DNA of 54,508 nt from NCBI RefSeq assembly GCF_018424695.1, contig NZ_QTNQ01000022.1, forward strand, positions 1-54,508. The letters run 5' to 3'. Position numbers and translations under genes: made by a program. This document shows, one piece after another, positions 29,414 to 39,197 of the stretch. Source of the stretch: Vannielia litorea. Its GTDB lineage: Bacteria > Pseudomonadota > Alphaproteobacteria > Rhodobacterales > Rhodobacteraceae. The notes under the pieces were generated by a model. It searched no databases, was not told where the DNA came from, and was given only the letters and a program-made list of their open reading frames with translations. Each line of letters begins with the position of its first letter. Within the stretch, counting starts at the first letter, position 1.

Positions 29414-29464
29414 GCCACCACGGTGGCTATGCAATAACAAGGCCCGTGTCATCCACTGACACGG
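29414..29464 (-). terminator. Two stem-loops inside the nuo operon
   Basis: CCGTGTCA-TCCAC-TGACACGG (29444-29464) is a perfect 8-bp stem, followed on the minus strand by CTTGTTATTG; GCCACC-AC-GGTGGC (29414-29427) is a second. They lie between the 97-residue protein gene and the DUF5333 gene. The weak U-tract suggests partial termination, RNA processing, or a protein site rather than a full stop. Confidence 0.45.
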
Positions 29465-29506
29465 CCTCACATGTCCTTGATTCTCATGAAGTTTGGCGAA
29501 AACCCG

Positions 29507-29800
29507 CTACTGCGGGCGCGGCCAGCGTCGCAGTGCGAGGCTCAGCACGAGAAGCGCGCCCAGAAGCGAGCAGATCGGATAAGCCATGAAGATGACCTCG
29601 TGCGGCAAGCCGGCGGAGCTGCCCAAGACCTGCAGAATGTAGGGCGCGCCCCACGCCAGAAACAGGAAGCCGACGCCATAAGCAACGGCCTCCCCCACGC
29701 CTCGCCCAGAGCGCAGCGCAATCAGTGCAATCGCCCCGGCCATGATCAGCATCGACAGCAGGCCGATGCCCTGGCCCAAGACAACAACAGCGTTGGTCAT
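29507..29800 (-). CDS. Small membrane protein of the nuo operon (97 aa)
   Basis: A 97-residue protein with three hydrophobic segments ([57 protein letters not shown]) and a short basic C-terminus. The start overlaps the nuoF stop by 4 nt (ATGA), so it is translated with nuoF. I recognise no family. It may be an accessory membrane subunit or unrelated passenger. Confidence 0.75.
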   Translation of the reverse strand: MTNAVVVLGQGIGLLSMLIMAGAIALIALRSGRGVGEAVAYGVGFLFLAWGAPYILQVLGSSAGLPHEVIFMAYPICSLLGALLVLSLALRRWPRPQ

Positions 29801-31083
29801 TCTGCCGCGATCGCACCGCGCTTGCCGGCAATCCGATCTTCGATCACATCGCGGAAGTTTCTGATAAGCCCCTGGATCGGCCAGGCTGCCGCGTCGCCAA
29901 GCGCACAGATCGTATGGCCCTCGACCTGCTTGGTCACGTCGAAGAGCATATCGATCTCTTCCACCGAGGCCTCGCCTTTCACCAGCCGGTCCATGACCCG
30001 CATCATCCAGCCCGTGCCTTCACGGCAGGGAGTGCACTGGCCGCAGGACTCGTGCTTGTAAAACTTGCTCAAGCGCCAGATCGCCTTGATGATATCGGTG
30101 CTCTTGTCCATCACGATGACCGCCGCCGTGCCAAGGCCCGAGCCCAGCTCGCCGCGCAGGTAATCGAAGTCCATGATGGCGTCCTTCATGTTCTCCCCGC
30201 GCACGCAGGGCACGGAAGAGCCGCCGGGGATCACCGCCAGAAGGTTGTCCCAGCCGCCACGGATGCCGCCGCAGTGCTTTTCGATCAGCTCCTCGAAGCT
30301 GATCGACATCGCCTCTTCCACGACACACGGGTTGTTGACGTGGCCGGAAACGGCAAAGAGCTTGGTGCCTGCGTTATTCTGCCGCCCGAAGCTTGCAAAC
30401 CAGGAGCCGCCCCGGCGCAGGATCGTCGGCACCACGGCAATCGATTCCACGTTGTTCACCGTGGTCGGGCAGCCATAGAGGCCCGCGCCCGCCGGGAATG
30501 GCGGCTTCATCCGCGGCATGCCCTTTTTGCCCTCAAGGCTTTCCAGCAGCGCGGTTTCCTCGCCGCAGATGTAGGCCCCTGCCCCGTGGGCGAGGAAAAT
30601 GTCGAAGTCCCAGCCCGAGCCGGCGGCATTCTTGCCCACCAGACCGGCGTCATAGGCCTCGTCGATCGCCGCCTGCAGCGCCTCGCGCTCGCGGATGTAT
30701 TCGCCGCGGATGTAGATGTAGCAGGTGTGGGCATTCATCGCGAAGCTGGCAATCAGGCAGCCTTCGATCAGCGTATGCGGATCGTGCCGCATGATCTCGC
30801 GGTCCTTGCAGGTGCCCGGCTCCGATTCGTCCGCGTTTACAACAAGGTAGGCAGGCCGCCCGTCGCTCTCCTTGGGCATGAAGCTCCACTTCAACCCGGT
30901 CGGAAAGCCCGCGCCACCCCGGCCCCTGAGCCCGCTGGCCTTCATCTCCTCGATGATCCAGTCGCGCCCCTTCTTGATCAGGTCTGCCGTATTGTCCCAA
31001 TGCCCGCGCGCCTGAGCGCCCTTCAGGGTGCGCTCATGCATGCCGTAGATGTTGGTGAAAATGCGGTCGCTGTCCTGCAACAT
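29797..31083 (-). CDS. nuoF: NADH-quinone oxidoreductase subunit F
   Basis: The 428-residue NADH-oxidising subunit carrying FMN and cluster N3. The NADH/FMN glycine-rich stretch [36 protein letters not shown] and the cluster motif [15 protein letters not shown] are complete. The start at 31083 ([14 protein letters not shown]) follows GGAG; a 25-codon open extension upstream is not supported. Confidence 0.98.
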   Translation of the reverse strand: MLQDSDRIFTNIYGMHERTLKGAQARGHWDNTADLIKKGRDWIIEEMKASGLRGRGGAGFPTGLKWSFMPKESDGRPAYLVVNADESEPGTCKDREIMRHDPHTLIEGCLIASFAMNAHTCYIYIRGEYIREREALQAAIDEAYDAGLVGKNAAGSGWDFDIFLAHGAGAYICGEETALLESLEGKKGMPRMKPPFPAGAGLYGCPTTVNNVESIAVVPTILRRGGSWFASFGRQNNAGTKLFAVSGHVNNPCVVEEAMSISFEELIEKHCGGIRGGWDNLLAVIPGGSSVPCVRGENMKDAIMDFDYLRGELGSGLGTAAVIVMDKSTDIIKAIWRLSKFYKHESCGQCTPCREGTGWMMRVMDRLVKGEASVEEIDMLFDVTKQVEGHTICALGDAAAWPIQGLIRNFRDVIEDRIAGKRGAIAAE

Positions 31084-31209
31084 GGGCTGGCTCCAAATTC
31101 GGCTTCGCAACACGGGAGATAGCTGAACCCCCGCGCCTTTGCCAGTGCGTTGTGGCACCGGCAGATTTACATTTCCCTGCCCCGTGGCGTCGCACCCCCG
31201 GGGCAGGTC

Positions 31210-31422
31210 TTACTTTCGGCGCCGCCACATTGCGGCAAGGTTGACCATGGCAAAGACGAAGCAGGCCATGGCCACGAGGTAAATCAGCAGCTCAAACCGC
31301 GCCGCCAGCCCCAGCTTCACCACCAGCCAGGGCGCCAGAATGGCGAGCAGCCCGGCGGCGGCGATCAGAAGCGCAATCCGGCGACCGGCACGGGCAAAGG
31401 CCTTCTCGTCCTCAGGGCTCAC
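31210..31422 (-). CDS. DUF5337-type small membrane protein
   Basis: A 70-residue protein with two membrane helices (IALLIAAAGLLAILAPWLV and LLIYLVAMACFVFAMVNLAA) and basic ends. It resembles the DUF5337 proteins that sit between nuoE and nuoF in Rhodobacteraceae. It begins 10 nt after the nuoE stop, so it is co-transcribed. Role unknown; being small and membrane-bound in this place, it is a candidate accessory subunit. Confidence 0.75.
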   Translation of the reverse strand: MSPEDEKAFARAGRRIALLIAAAGLLAILAPWLVVKLGLAARFELLIYLVAMACFVFAMVNLAAMWRRRK

Positions 31423-31432
31423 GCGCGCCGCC

Positions 31433-32842
31433 TCAGTAGACGTCGCCCTTCTTTACCCGGCCAGAAAACTCGGTTTCGCCCCCGGAGGCCAGAGTTTTGG
31501 CCTGACCGACCCAGTCGTCGCGGCGCACCCGGCCCCGGAACCCTTCGAGGTTGTCATCCACCCAGTCCACCTCGGCTTCGGTCCAGCGTGCAATCTGGTC
31601 AAAATGATAGAACCCCATGGAATGCAGGAGCTCTTCAAGCTTGGGGCCCACGCCCTTGATGGCCTTGAGGTTGTCGGCCTTGCCGCCACGCGGTGAGGCA
31701 AGCGTGCCGGGCTTCTCGCCAACGGCGGCCGGCACTTCATCCTTCGCGCCCTTCGGGCCAGAGGCACCTGCGGCGCCATCCTTGGCGGCTTCCGTGTCGG
31801 CGTCCACAGGCTGTTCCGATGCGCGGCCCGCGGTGTCAGCGTCCCCGCCTGCCTTCGGGCCCGGCTTGTCGCCCTTGGCTTCGGAGGCCTTGCCGCCATC
31901 GCGCGCGCTTGCATCAGCACCAGCCGCGCCCGCCGGTGCGGTGGCCTGCCCTTTCGTATCGTCCGAAGACTTGCCCGCGTCGGCAGCGCGCTCTGCATCG
32001 CCTGCGCCATCCACCTTCTCGTGGTCGGCCTCGGCAGCCTTCGCAGCCGCCTTCTTCTTTGCCGGTGAGGCCGAAACCTCGGTGTTCTCCCAACCGGCGG
32101 CATCAGCCCGGGCGCGACTGGTCGGCGTGGCATTCTTGCCCGCCCAGGGGGTGAGCAACGGCACTTCGGTGCCGTCGATCCGCTTCACGGTATCGCCCAG
32201 GTCGGTCGCAAGCTGCACGCTGGCATTATACTTCGTTTTGCCGCTCTCATGCTCGGTCAGGCTGGTCAGCCCGCTCAGCGGCTCGGCCGCATATCGGCCA
32301 TTTTGCGGCCCCGGCACCGGCACCTTGCCCGCACGGAGCTCTTCGATGATCTCGCCAAACCGCTCGGCGGTCAGATCCTCGTAGTAATCCTTGCCGATCT
32401 GGGCCATCGGCGCGTTGGCGCAGGAGCCGAGGCACTCGACCTCTTCCCAGCTCAGCTTGCCGTCTTCCGAAATCTCATGCGGCTTGGCGGCAATCTTTTC
32501 CTTGCAGACAGCCATCAGGTCTTCCGCGCCGCAGATCATGCAGCTCGTGGTGCCACAAACCTGAATATGCGCAACAGACCCAACAGGTTGCAGCTGGAAC
32601 ATGAAGTAGAACGAGGCCACCTCCATCACCCGGATATCGGCCATGCCAAGCATCTTGGCGATGTGCTCGATGGCCGGGCGCGTCACCCAGCCCTCCTGCT
32701 CCTGCGCCCGCCACAGCAGCGGAATCACGGCGCTGGCCTGCCGCCCCTCCGGATACTTGGTGATCTGCCCTTCCGCCCACTTCTGGTTGGCCTCGGTGAA
32801 GGCAAAGCTCTCGGGCTGATCGTGGTAGAGGCGGCGCAGCAT
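31433..32842 (-). CDS. nuoE: NADH-quinone oxidoreductase subunit E with long C-terminal extension
   Basis: A 469-residue protein, nearly three times the length of E. coli NuoE (166). Residues 1-180 are the thioredoxin-like [2Fe-2S] domain (cluster N1a) with ligands Cys96, Cys101, Cys137 and Cys141. Residues about 255-390 are a low-complexity Ala/Gly/Lys/Asp-rich linker. Residues about 393-469 form a compact domain beginning [17 protein letters not shown], which resembles the helix-hairpin-helix-like domain of DUF4332-type proteins. Extended NuoE proteins occur in Rhodobacteraceae. The ATG at 32842 follows AGGAGAG and shares one base with the stop of the gene before. Confidence 0.95.
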   Translation of the reverse strand: MLRRLYHDQPESFAFTEANQKWAEGQITKYPEGRQASAVIPLLWRAQEQEGWVTRPAIEHIAKMLGMADIRVMEVASFYFMFQLQPVGSVAHIQVCGTTSCMICGAEDLMAVCKEKIAAKPHEISEDGKLSWEEVECLGSCANAPMAQIGKDYYEDLTAERFGEIIEELRAGKVPVPGPQNGRYAAEPLSGLTSLTEHESGKTKYNASVQLATDLGDTVKRIDGTEVPLLTPWAGKNATPTSRARADAAGWENTEVSASPAKKKAAAKAAEADHEKVDGAGDAERAADAGKSSDDTKGQATAPAGAAGADASARDGGKASEAKGDKPGPKAGGDADTAGRASEQPVDADTEAAKDGAAGASGPKGAKDEVPAAVGEKPGTLASPRGGKADNLKAIKGVGPKLEELLHSMGFYHFDQIARWTEAEVDWVDDNLEGFRGRVRRDDWVGQAKTLASGGETEFSGRVKKGDVY

Positions 32843-33390
32843 CAAATCTCTCCTTCGGCAACCAGACGGCACCCGGTAAAGACCGTGTATTGCGCGCCCA
32901 GAAATTCACTCAACGCGGCAATGACCGCGAGATTGTCATCCGTCAACCCGCCCTGGCCGGCCTGGCCCGCGGGAATATCGAGAAGGCCCTTTGAAAGGCC
33001 CTCCAGCTTTTGCGCCAGATAGGCGCGATACTTGTCGAGCGGGCCGAGGATCGAGGCCTTGGCAAGCCCGCTCTGAAAATCGTCAAGCCGCGGCACGACG
33101 GTGCGCTGCAACGCGGAAACCCGCGCCTCGCTCTCCACCATCAGCTTCGGCGGCCAGTGCTCCTCGATGCCCGGCCCCGGCGCAGCCTGCCTGAGCGCCC
33201 GGTCGAGGGCTGCGGCGGCGTCGAAGTTCTCCAGGCAAAGCTCCAGCTTCTTCTCCAATAGCCGCGACTCCTGCGCCGCGACGAAGGAGTTGCGCGCATA
33301 GAAGGCCTGCACCGCCACGAAGATCGCTGCCACCAGCGTCGAGCCCGCCAGCACCATGTTGCCCCCCGGCCAGCGCATGCCCCGCCTCAC
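32842..33390 (-). CDS. Membrane-anchored protein between nuoD and nuoE (182 aa)
   Basis: A 182-residue protein with one N-terminal membrane helix ([20 protein letters not shown]) followed by a charged, helical, probably coiled region ([20 protein letters not shown]). No family recognised. It overlaps the preceding small gene by 4 nt and shares the base A in TGATG with the nuoE start, so the three are translated together. ATG at 33390 is used; 33378 is an alternative. Confidence 0.7.
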   Translation of the reverse strand: MRRGMRWPGGNMVLAGSTLVAAIFVAVQAFYARNSFVAAQESRLLEKKLELCLENFDAAAALDRALRQAAPGPGIEEHWPPKLMVESEARVSALQRTVVPRLDDFQSGLAKASILGPLDKYRAYLAQKLEGLSKGLLDIPAGQAGQGGLTDDNLAVIAALSEFLGAQYTVFTGCRLVAEGEI

Positions 33391-33596
33391 TCCGCATGCG
33401 GAAACATCGGCATATCGTTCAGAATGGCGAACGACAGCGTGAAGGTGAACAGCATGAACAGGGCCACAAATGTCGCCCCGCCCGCCACGATGGCCACCGG
33501 ATAGGCCACCAGCGCCGAAGGCACCCGCCGCGCCACGAAGATCGTGACCGACAGCGCGGAGATGAGCATCAGGATGGCAACGAGGCTCGCGGTCAT
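33387..33596 (-). CDS. Small two-helix membrane protein after nuoD (69 aa)
   Basis: A 69-residue protein with two membrane helices (VAILMLISALSVTIFVA and VAIVAGGATFVALFMLFTFT). The start at 33596 is 4 nt after the nuoD stop. The frame is open further upstream but overlaps nuoD and reads as Ser/Arg/Thr-rich noise. It overlaps the next gene by 4 nt (ATGA). Unrecognised; possibly a supernumerary membrane component. Confidence 0.65.
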   Translation of the reverse strand: MTASLVAILMLISALSVTIFVARRVPSALVAYPVAIVAGGATFVALFMLFTFTLSFAILNDMPMFPHAE

Positions 33597-33600
33597 CGGC

Positions 33601-34818
33601 TCAGCGGTCCACCTCGCCAAACACGATATCCATCGTGCCGATGATCGCGGCGATATCGGCGAGCTGATGGCCCTTCGAAATGTGGTCCATCGACTGCAAA
33701 TGCAGATACCCCGGCGCGCGCAGCTTGGCGCGGTAGGGCCGGTTGGTGCCATCGGCCTTCAGATAAACGCCGAACTCGCCCTTGGGCGCCTCGACGGCGG
33801 CATAGACCTCGCCCTCGGGCACGTGGAAGCCTTCGGTATAAAGCTTGAAGTGGTGGATCAGCGCTTCCATCGAGCGCTTCATCTCGCCGCGCTTCGGCGG
33901 GGTGATCTTGCCCCGCGCCATCACGTCGCCCTGCCCCTCCGGCGCCCGCAGCTTCTCGATGGCCTGCAGGATGATGGAAGTCGATTGCCGCATCTCCTCC
34001 ATCCGCACCAGGTAACGGTCGTAACAGTCGCCGTTCTTGCCGATCGGAATCTCGAACTTGAACTCGTCGTAGCACTCATAGGGCTGGGCGCGGCGCAGAT
34101 CCCAGGCCATGCCCGAGCCGCGCACCATCACACCAGAGTAGCCCCAATCCAGCGCCTCTTGCTGGGAAACCACGCCAATATCGGCGTTGCGCTGCTTGAA
34201 AATCCGGTTCTCGGTCAGCAGCCCGTCAATGTCGTCAAGCCGTTGCGGGAACTTCTTGGCCCAGGTCTCGATATCGTCGAGCAGTTCCGGCGGCAGATCC
34301 TGATGCACACCACCGGGCCGGAAATAGGCCGCGTGGAGCCGCGCGCCGCAGGCCCGCTCGTAGAAGATCATCAGGTCTTCGCGCTCCTCGAAGCCCCAGA
34401 GCGGCGGGGTCAGCGCGCCCACATCCATCGCCTGGGTGGTCACGTTCAGCAGGTGGTTCAGGATGCGGCCGATCTCGGAAAACAGCACCCGGATCAGGCT
34501 GGCGCGGCGCGGCACCGGTGTGCCCGTGAGCTTCTCGATGGCGAGGCACCAGGCGTGCTCCTGGTTCATCGGCGCCACATAGTCGAGCCGGTCCAGATAG
34601 GGCAGATTTTGCAGGTAGGTGCGGCTCTCCATCAGCTTTTCGGTGCCACGATGGAGCAGGCCGATATGCGGATCGCAGCGCTCCACGATCTCTCCGTCCA
34701 GCTCAAGCACCAGCCGCAAAACACCGTGCGCCGCAGGGTGTTGCGGGCCGAAGTTGATGTTGAAATTGCGGATCTGCTGCTCGCCTGTCAGCGCGTCCTC
34801 AAAACCCTTGCCGTCCAT
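33601..34818 (-). CDS. nuoD: NADH-quinone oxidoreductase subunit D
   Basis: The 405-residue 49-kDa-type subunit that lines the quinone site. [34 protein letters not shown] and the C-terminal DIVFGEVDR are intact. The start at 34818 ([10 protein letters not shown]) follows AAAGGGT; 15 upstream codons in frame lack support. NuoC and NuoD are separate genes, as in most alphaproteobacteria and unlike the E. coli fusion. Confidence 0.98.
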   Translation of the reverse strand: MDGKGFEDALTGEQQIRNFNINFGPQHPAAHGVLRLVLELDGEIVERCDPHIGLLHRGTEKLMESRTYLQNLPYLDRLDYVAPMNQEHAWCLAIEKLTGTPVPRRASLIRVLFSEIGRILNHLLNVTTQAMDVGALTPPLWGFEEREDLMIFYERACGARLHAAYFRPGGVHQDLPPELLDDIETWAKKFPQRLDDIDGLLTENRIFKQRNADIGVVSQQEALDWGYSGVMVRGSGMAWDLRRAQPYECYDEFKFEIPIGKNGDCYDRYLVRMEEMRQSTSIILQAIEKLRAPEGQGDVMARGKITPPKRGEMKRSMEALIHHFKLYTEGFHVPEGEVYAAVEAPKGEFGVYLKADGTNRPYRAKLRAPGYLHLQSMDHISKGHQLADIAAIIGTMDIVFGEVDR

Positions 34819-34877
34819 CTGTCGGACCCTTTCCGTGCTGCGCCGCCTCGCCGGCCGCGCCACTGATTCCGCGGGCG

Positions 34878-35492
34878 TCAGCCCTTCTTGGCCTCTTCCG
34901 TCTTCTCGTCGCCGGGCAGGATGTATTCCGCACCTTCCCAGGGGCTCATGAAGTCGAACTGCCGATAGTCCTGCGTCAGCTTCACCGGCTCGTAGACAAC
35001 CCGCTTCTCCACTTCGTCATAGCGCACCTCGGTGTAACCCGTGGTCGGGAAATCCTTGCGCAGCGGATGGCCGCGGAAGCCGTAGTCGGTCAGCAGGCGG
35101 CGCAGGTCGGGATGGCCCGAGAACATGATGCCGAACATGTCGAACACCTCGCGCTCGAACCAGTTGGCGCTGGGGTGCTCGCCCACGATCGAGGGCACCA
35201 TCTCATCCTCGCGCACGGCCACCCGCAGGCGGATGCGCTGGTTCTGGTACATGCTGAGGAAGTGATAAACCACGTCAAACCGCTTGTCCCGCTCGGGGTA
35301 GTCGACGGCGGTGATGTCCACCAGCGTCGAGAAGCGGCAATTGGCGTCCACCTTCAGGAACTCCACGAAGCCCCGCAAGTTCGAGGGCGCCACGTCCACG
35401 TTCAGCTCGCCGAAGGCCACATCCCAACCCACCACGCAATCGGGGCGGCGCGCCTCCAGATGCTGGCCGAGTTCGTTCAGAGCATCGCTCAT
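34878..35492 (-). CDS. nuoC: NADH-quinone oxidoreductase subunit C
   Basis: A 204-residue 30-kDa-type subunit. It has the signature [20 protein letters not shown], then [17 protein letters not shown] and the C-terminal block FDFMSPWEG. The start at 35492 is preceded by AGGAAGGGAC. Sits between nuoB and nuoD. Confidence 0.97.
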   Translation of the reverse strand: MSDALNELGQHLEARRPDCVVGWDVAFGELNVDVAPSNLRGFVEFLKVDANCRFSTLVDITAVDYPERDKRFDVVYHFLSMYQNQRIRLRVAVREDEMVPSIVGEHPSANWFEREVFDMFGIMFSGHPDLRRLLTDYGFRGHPLRKDFPTTGYTEVRYDEVEKRVVYEPVKLTQDYRQFDFMSPWEGAEYILPGDEKTEEAKKG

Positions 35493-35511
35493 CTTGTCGT
35501 CCCTTCCTGGG

Positions 35512-36458
<947 letters not shown>

Positions 36459-36531
36459 AGCCGGCTCCTTTCTCGCGCGCCTCACGGTCGGGCCGTGACG
36501 GCCCCGGGCGCGCGCATCGTGGCTGTGTCCG

Positions 36532-36560
36532 GTCTTACTCCCGCCCCGGGAGAGGGTCAA
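36532..36560 (-). promoter_or_regulatory. Predicted sigma-70 promoter of the nuo operon
   Basis: On the minus strand: TTGACC (-35, 36555-36560), a 17-bp spacer, and TAAGAC (-10, 36532-36537). The spacer holds the dyad CTCCCG-GGG-CGGGAG (36539-36553), which could be a regulator site. It lies about 75 bp before the nuoA start. Confidence 0.6.
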
Positions 36561-36588
36561 CCTGCAGGCCTTTCAATTTCCGGCGTTT

Positions 36589-37806
36589 TCATCCCCGCGC
36601 CAGCAGTGCCTTGGCCCGCGCCGCACGTGCCTTATTCTTGCCCGCTGCAAGCGCGTCCAGCGGCGCGCGGTAACGTGCAGGCGTGGCGGGAAGCAGTGCA
36701 AGGTGGTCGAGCGCCTTCAGCGGTTCAAGGCGTGGTTCCAGTGGTGAGGCGGGCGCGAGGCCAAGCGCCCGGTCGAGGATGTCGAAATTCTCCGCGATAT
36801 AAGGCCACACCGCCGCCTGCGGAAGCTGCATCAGGTTGGCTAGGGCCCACGGGCCGTAGGGCTGCGTCGCAAGGCTCGCCCTCAGATAGCCTCCCTGCGG
36901 CGCGCCGGGCTTCAACTCCTTCATGGCAGCGCCAAGGGCCGACAACCGCAGCAGGTTGAGCTCCGACTGCACCAGCCCGTCTTCATGCCGAGGCGCGGGG
37001 GTCGGGCTCTGGATCAGCCTTATCAGGTCGTCACGTTCAAGCTTCGGCAGGGGACGCGGCACCAGATCGGCGTGGCCGAGGACCGGCTTGTCCTGAGAAA
37101 GGTCACTCGCGGACCGCTTGAAGCCGCCCAGCCCGGCCAGATGCCCCCGAAAGCGCGCGGCCAGGCGCAGCAACACATCAACCTCAAGCGCGTCCACGGT
37201 TGCAGGGATGGCCATGCCGCGCTCTAAAACCCTCAAGTCGGCCTCGGGGCCGGCCATGTATTCGGCCATCATCGCCTCGCACGGGTCGGTCTTCCGCGCT
37301 TTCAGGCTTGGCGCCACCACTTCCGCGAGGATCGGCAGGCGGTGGCAGAGTGGCAGGGCCTCAAGCAACCTGCGCTGCACGTCGCGCAAGGCCGCGTCGC
37401 CGTAGCGATGGATCGGACGTCGCAAGGCTGCAAAGCGCTGAAGCGTCTCCCAGAACTGCCCCGGCCCCGGTTCGGTGCCCATTGCCCGCACGAAGCCCTG
37501 GCCTGATGGGCCATACTCCGCCACCGACGCGGCCACCCGCTGCCGGCCCTCTTCCAGCATCTCGCGCGCAAGCTCCCGGTCCTTCCTGAGCGCGGCCTGC
37601 GCGATGTCCGGCAGACCCTCCGGGACCGCGCTGACAGCGCCGAGCTGCTTTTCCAGGCGATCGACCTCGGAATCGCGGTACTGCATCAGCACCTCGACAA
37701 CCTCTGCAAGCGGCCCGGCGAGGTCCGGCCACGGAAACTCAGGTGGCTCGCGGCGCGCGGGCACCTCCACGGTTCGGCCGGAAATGGTCTGGTACATCAC
37801 CGTCAT
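36589..37806 (-). CDS. Hypothetical HEAT-like protein (405 aa)
   Basis: A 405-residue, largely helical protein without signal peptide. The C-terminus (LALLPATPARYRAPLDALAA, then GKNKARAARAKALLARG) looks like the HEAT-type repeats seen in DUF4132-related proteins, but I see no catalytic or full domain. The family link is tentative. ATG at 37806 is taken, with ATG at 37797 an alternative. It points the same way as nuo and ends 131 bp before nuoA, upstream of the predicted nuo promoter. Confidence 0.65.
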   Translation of the reverse strand: MTVMYQTISGRTVEVPARREPPEFPWPDLAGPLAEVVEVLMQYRDSEVDRLEKQLGAVSAVPEGLPDIAQAALRKDRELAREMLEEGRQRVAASVAEYGPSGQGFVRAMGTEPGPGQFWETLQRFAALRRPIHRYGDAALRDVQRRLLEALPLCHRLPILAEVVAPSLKARKTDPCEAMMAEYMAGPEADLRVLERGMAIPATVDALEVDVLLRLAARFRGHLAGLGGFKRSASDLSQDKPVLGHADLVPRPLPKLERDDLIRLIQSPTPAPRHEDGLVQSELNLLRLSALGAAMKELKPGAPQGGYLRASLATQPYGPWALANLMQLPQAAVWPYIAENFDILDRALGLAPASPLEPRLEPLKALDHLALLPATPARYRAPLDALAAGKNKARAARAKALLARG

Positions 37807-37854
37807 GCAAACGGCCTGGCATCCGATTGAGACATGATGTCGTAACGCGTGGTT

Positions 37855-38745
37855 CTATTCCGCGGCGACAGGCGCCGTCGCCATGCGCGGCCCAAAGCTC
37901 TCGACCACGTGCTCCGCCAGCGCCTCGGCGGCGCAGCCCGCATCCTCGCGCTGCATCAGCCGCAACTGGTAGCTGCCGAGGTCTTCCAACCCGTGCCGCT
38001 TGCCCAGCCGCTCATGGTCGGGGCCAAGCGCCGAAACCGGCAACGGGGTAATCGCCAGATCCGCCTCCATCGCGGCGAGCATTGCCTTGCCGTTCTCGCT
38101 GACATAGGCGATCCGCCCTTCTCGACCGAGGCGGGCAAGGCTTTTCAGGGCCGATTTTCTCCAGGCGCAACCGTCTTCCGCCAGGGCCATAGGCAGGGGC
38201 TCGCGCTGCCACGCCCGGCCACCGCGCTTTCCGGCCCAGACCAGGGGCTCCTCATGAATCAGCTGCCCGGCCCCACCGTCGAAGGCGCAGACGGTGTGGA
38301 GCGCCACATCCAGCTCGCCCGCCTCGAACCGCTCCCGCAACACCTTCGATTCCTTCAGGGTCACCCGCACGTCCACGTTGGGATGGCTCGCCGCGAAACG
38401 CGCCAGGATCGTCGGGAGGCGGTGAATCCCGAAGTCCTCATGTGCCCCGAAGCGCACCACCCCGGCCAGCGCCGGCTGGGTGAAGCGCGCCAGGGCGGCC
38501 TCGCTCACCCGCATGATCTCTTCGGCATAGGTCAGAAAGGTCTCGCCATCTCCGGTCAGCCGCACTTCCCGGGGCAACCTCTCGAACAGAACCCGGCCCA
38601 GTTGTTCTTCCAGCCGCTTCATCTGCATCGACACGGCGGACGGCGTGCGCAGCACCCGCTTGGCCGCCGCGCTGAAAGAGCCGGTCTCATGAATGGCCAG
38701 AAAGGTGCGAACGAGGTCAGTGTCGATCATGTGGGGCGCCTGCAT
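37855..38745 (-). CDS. LysR-family transcriptional regulator
   Basis: A protein of about 296 residues. The winged helix is at the N-terminus (LVRTFLAIHETGSFSAAAKR and RTPSAVSMQMKRLEEQLGR, then LFERLPREVRLTGDGE), and a periplasmic-binding-like effector domain follows (GVVRFGAHEDFGIHRLP). Either 38745 (AAGG upstream) or 38730 (MIDTDLVRTF, matching the family better) may be the start. It diverges from the DUF1127 gene over about 110 bp filled with ATTG/CAAT dyads, the usual layout of a LysR regulator and its target. The effector is unknown. Confidence 0.9.
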   Translation of the reverse strand: MQAPHMIDTDLVRTFLAIHETGSFSAAAKRVLRTPSAVSMQMKRLEEQLGRVLFERLPREVRLTGDGETFLTYAEEIMRVSEAALARFTQPALAGVVRFGAHEDFGIHRLPTILARFAASHPNVDVRVTLKESKVLRERFEAGELDVALHTVCAFDGGAGQLIHEEPLVWAGKRGGRAWQREPLPMALAEDGCAWRKSALKSLARLGREGRIAYVSENGKAMLAAMEADLAITPLPVSALGPDHERLGKRHGLEDLGSYQLRLMQREDAGCAAEALAEHVVESFGPRMATAPVAAE

Positions 38746-38755
38746 GGGTCATGCC

Positions 38756-38799
38756 TTCAATATGATTGAACGATGCAATCAAATCTATTCGTTTGATTG
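38756..38799. promoter_or_regulatory. LysR-type operator region
   Basis: TTCAAT-ATG-ATTGAA (38756-38770) contains TCAATATGATTGA, which fits the LysR T-N11-A box. CAATCAAA-N8-TTTGATTG (38776-38783, 38792-38799) is a perfect second dyad. Both lie between the divergent lysR and DUF1127 genes; another ATCAAT half-site is near 38825. Confidence 0.65.
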
Positions 38800-38856
38800 A
38801 TGTGAAGTCAAGCGCCACCCTTGGATCAATCGAAACGCTACCCAAGGACACACTCA

Positions 38857-39192
38857 ATGACCGACTTTCCCGCCCCCCACCGCTTCACGCCCGCCGTCGA
38901 CCGGAGCAACCCGTTGCACGGCGCCCTCCTCAGCAGCACCCGCCGCGCCTTCGCGGCCATCCTGCGAGCCATCCGGCAAAACGCACAGGCCCGCGCCGCC
39001 CGCCGCGCGGCGCGCTACCGGGCCGGTCGGCTGGAGTATCTCGATGACCGGATGCTGCGCGACATCGGCATCACCCGTGCTGACCTCGACTACGCGCTCT
39101 CGCACCCGGGCGACCCTGACAAGACCCTGCGCAAGGCCCGCTCGGCCAATCGGGCCTCCGAAGCCGAGCGCCCCACGCTTTCCGCATGGTAA
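38857..39192 (+). CDS. DUF1127-domain protein
   Basis: A 111-residue basic protein. Residues about 48-82 (ARRAARYRAGRLEYLDDRML, then RDIGITRADLDYAL) are a clear DUF1127 domain; flanks are longer than in the minimal 45-70-residue members. DUF1127 proteins of alphaproteobacteria (for example CcaF1 of Rhodobacter sphaeroides) bind RNA and affect RNA turnover. AAGGA lies 9 nt before the ATG. It ends 5 bp before the stop of the convergent transglycosylase gene. Confidence 0.85.
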   Translation: MTDFPAPHRFTPAVDRSNPLHGALLSSTRRAFAAILRAIRQNAQARAARRAARYRAGRLEYLDDRMLRDIGITRADLDYALSHPGDPDKTLRKARSANRASEAERPTLSAW

Positions 39193-39197
39193 GGCGC

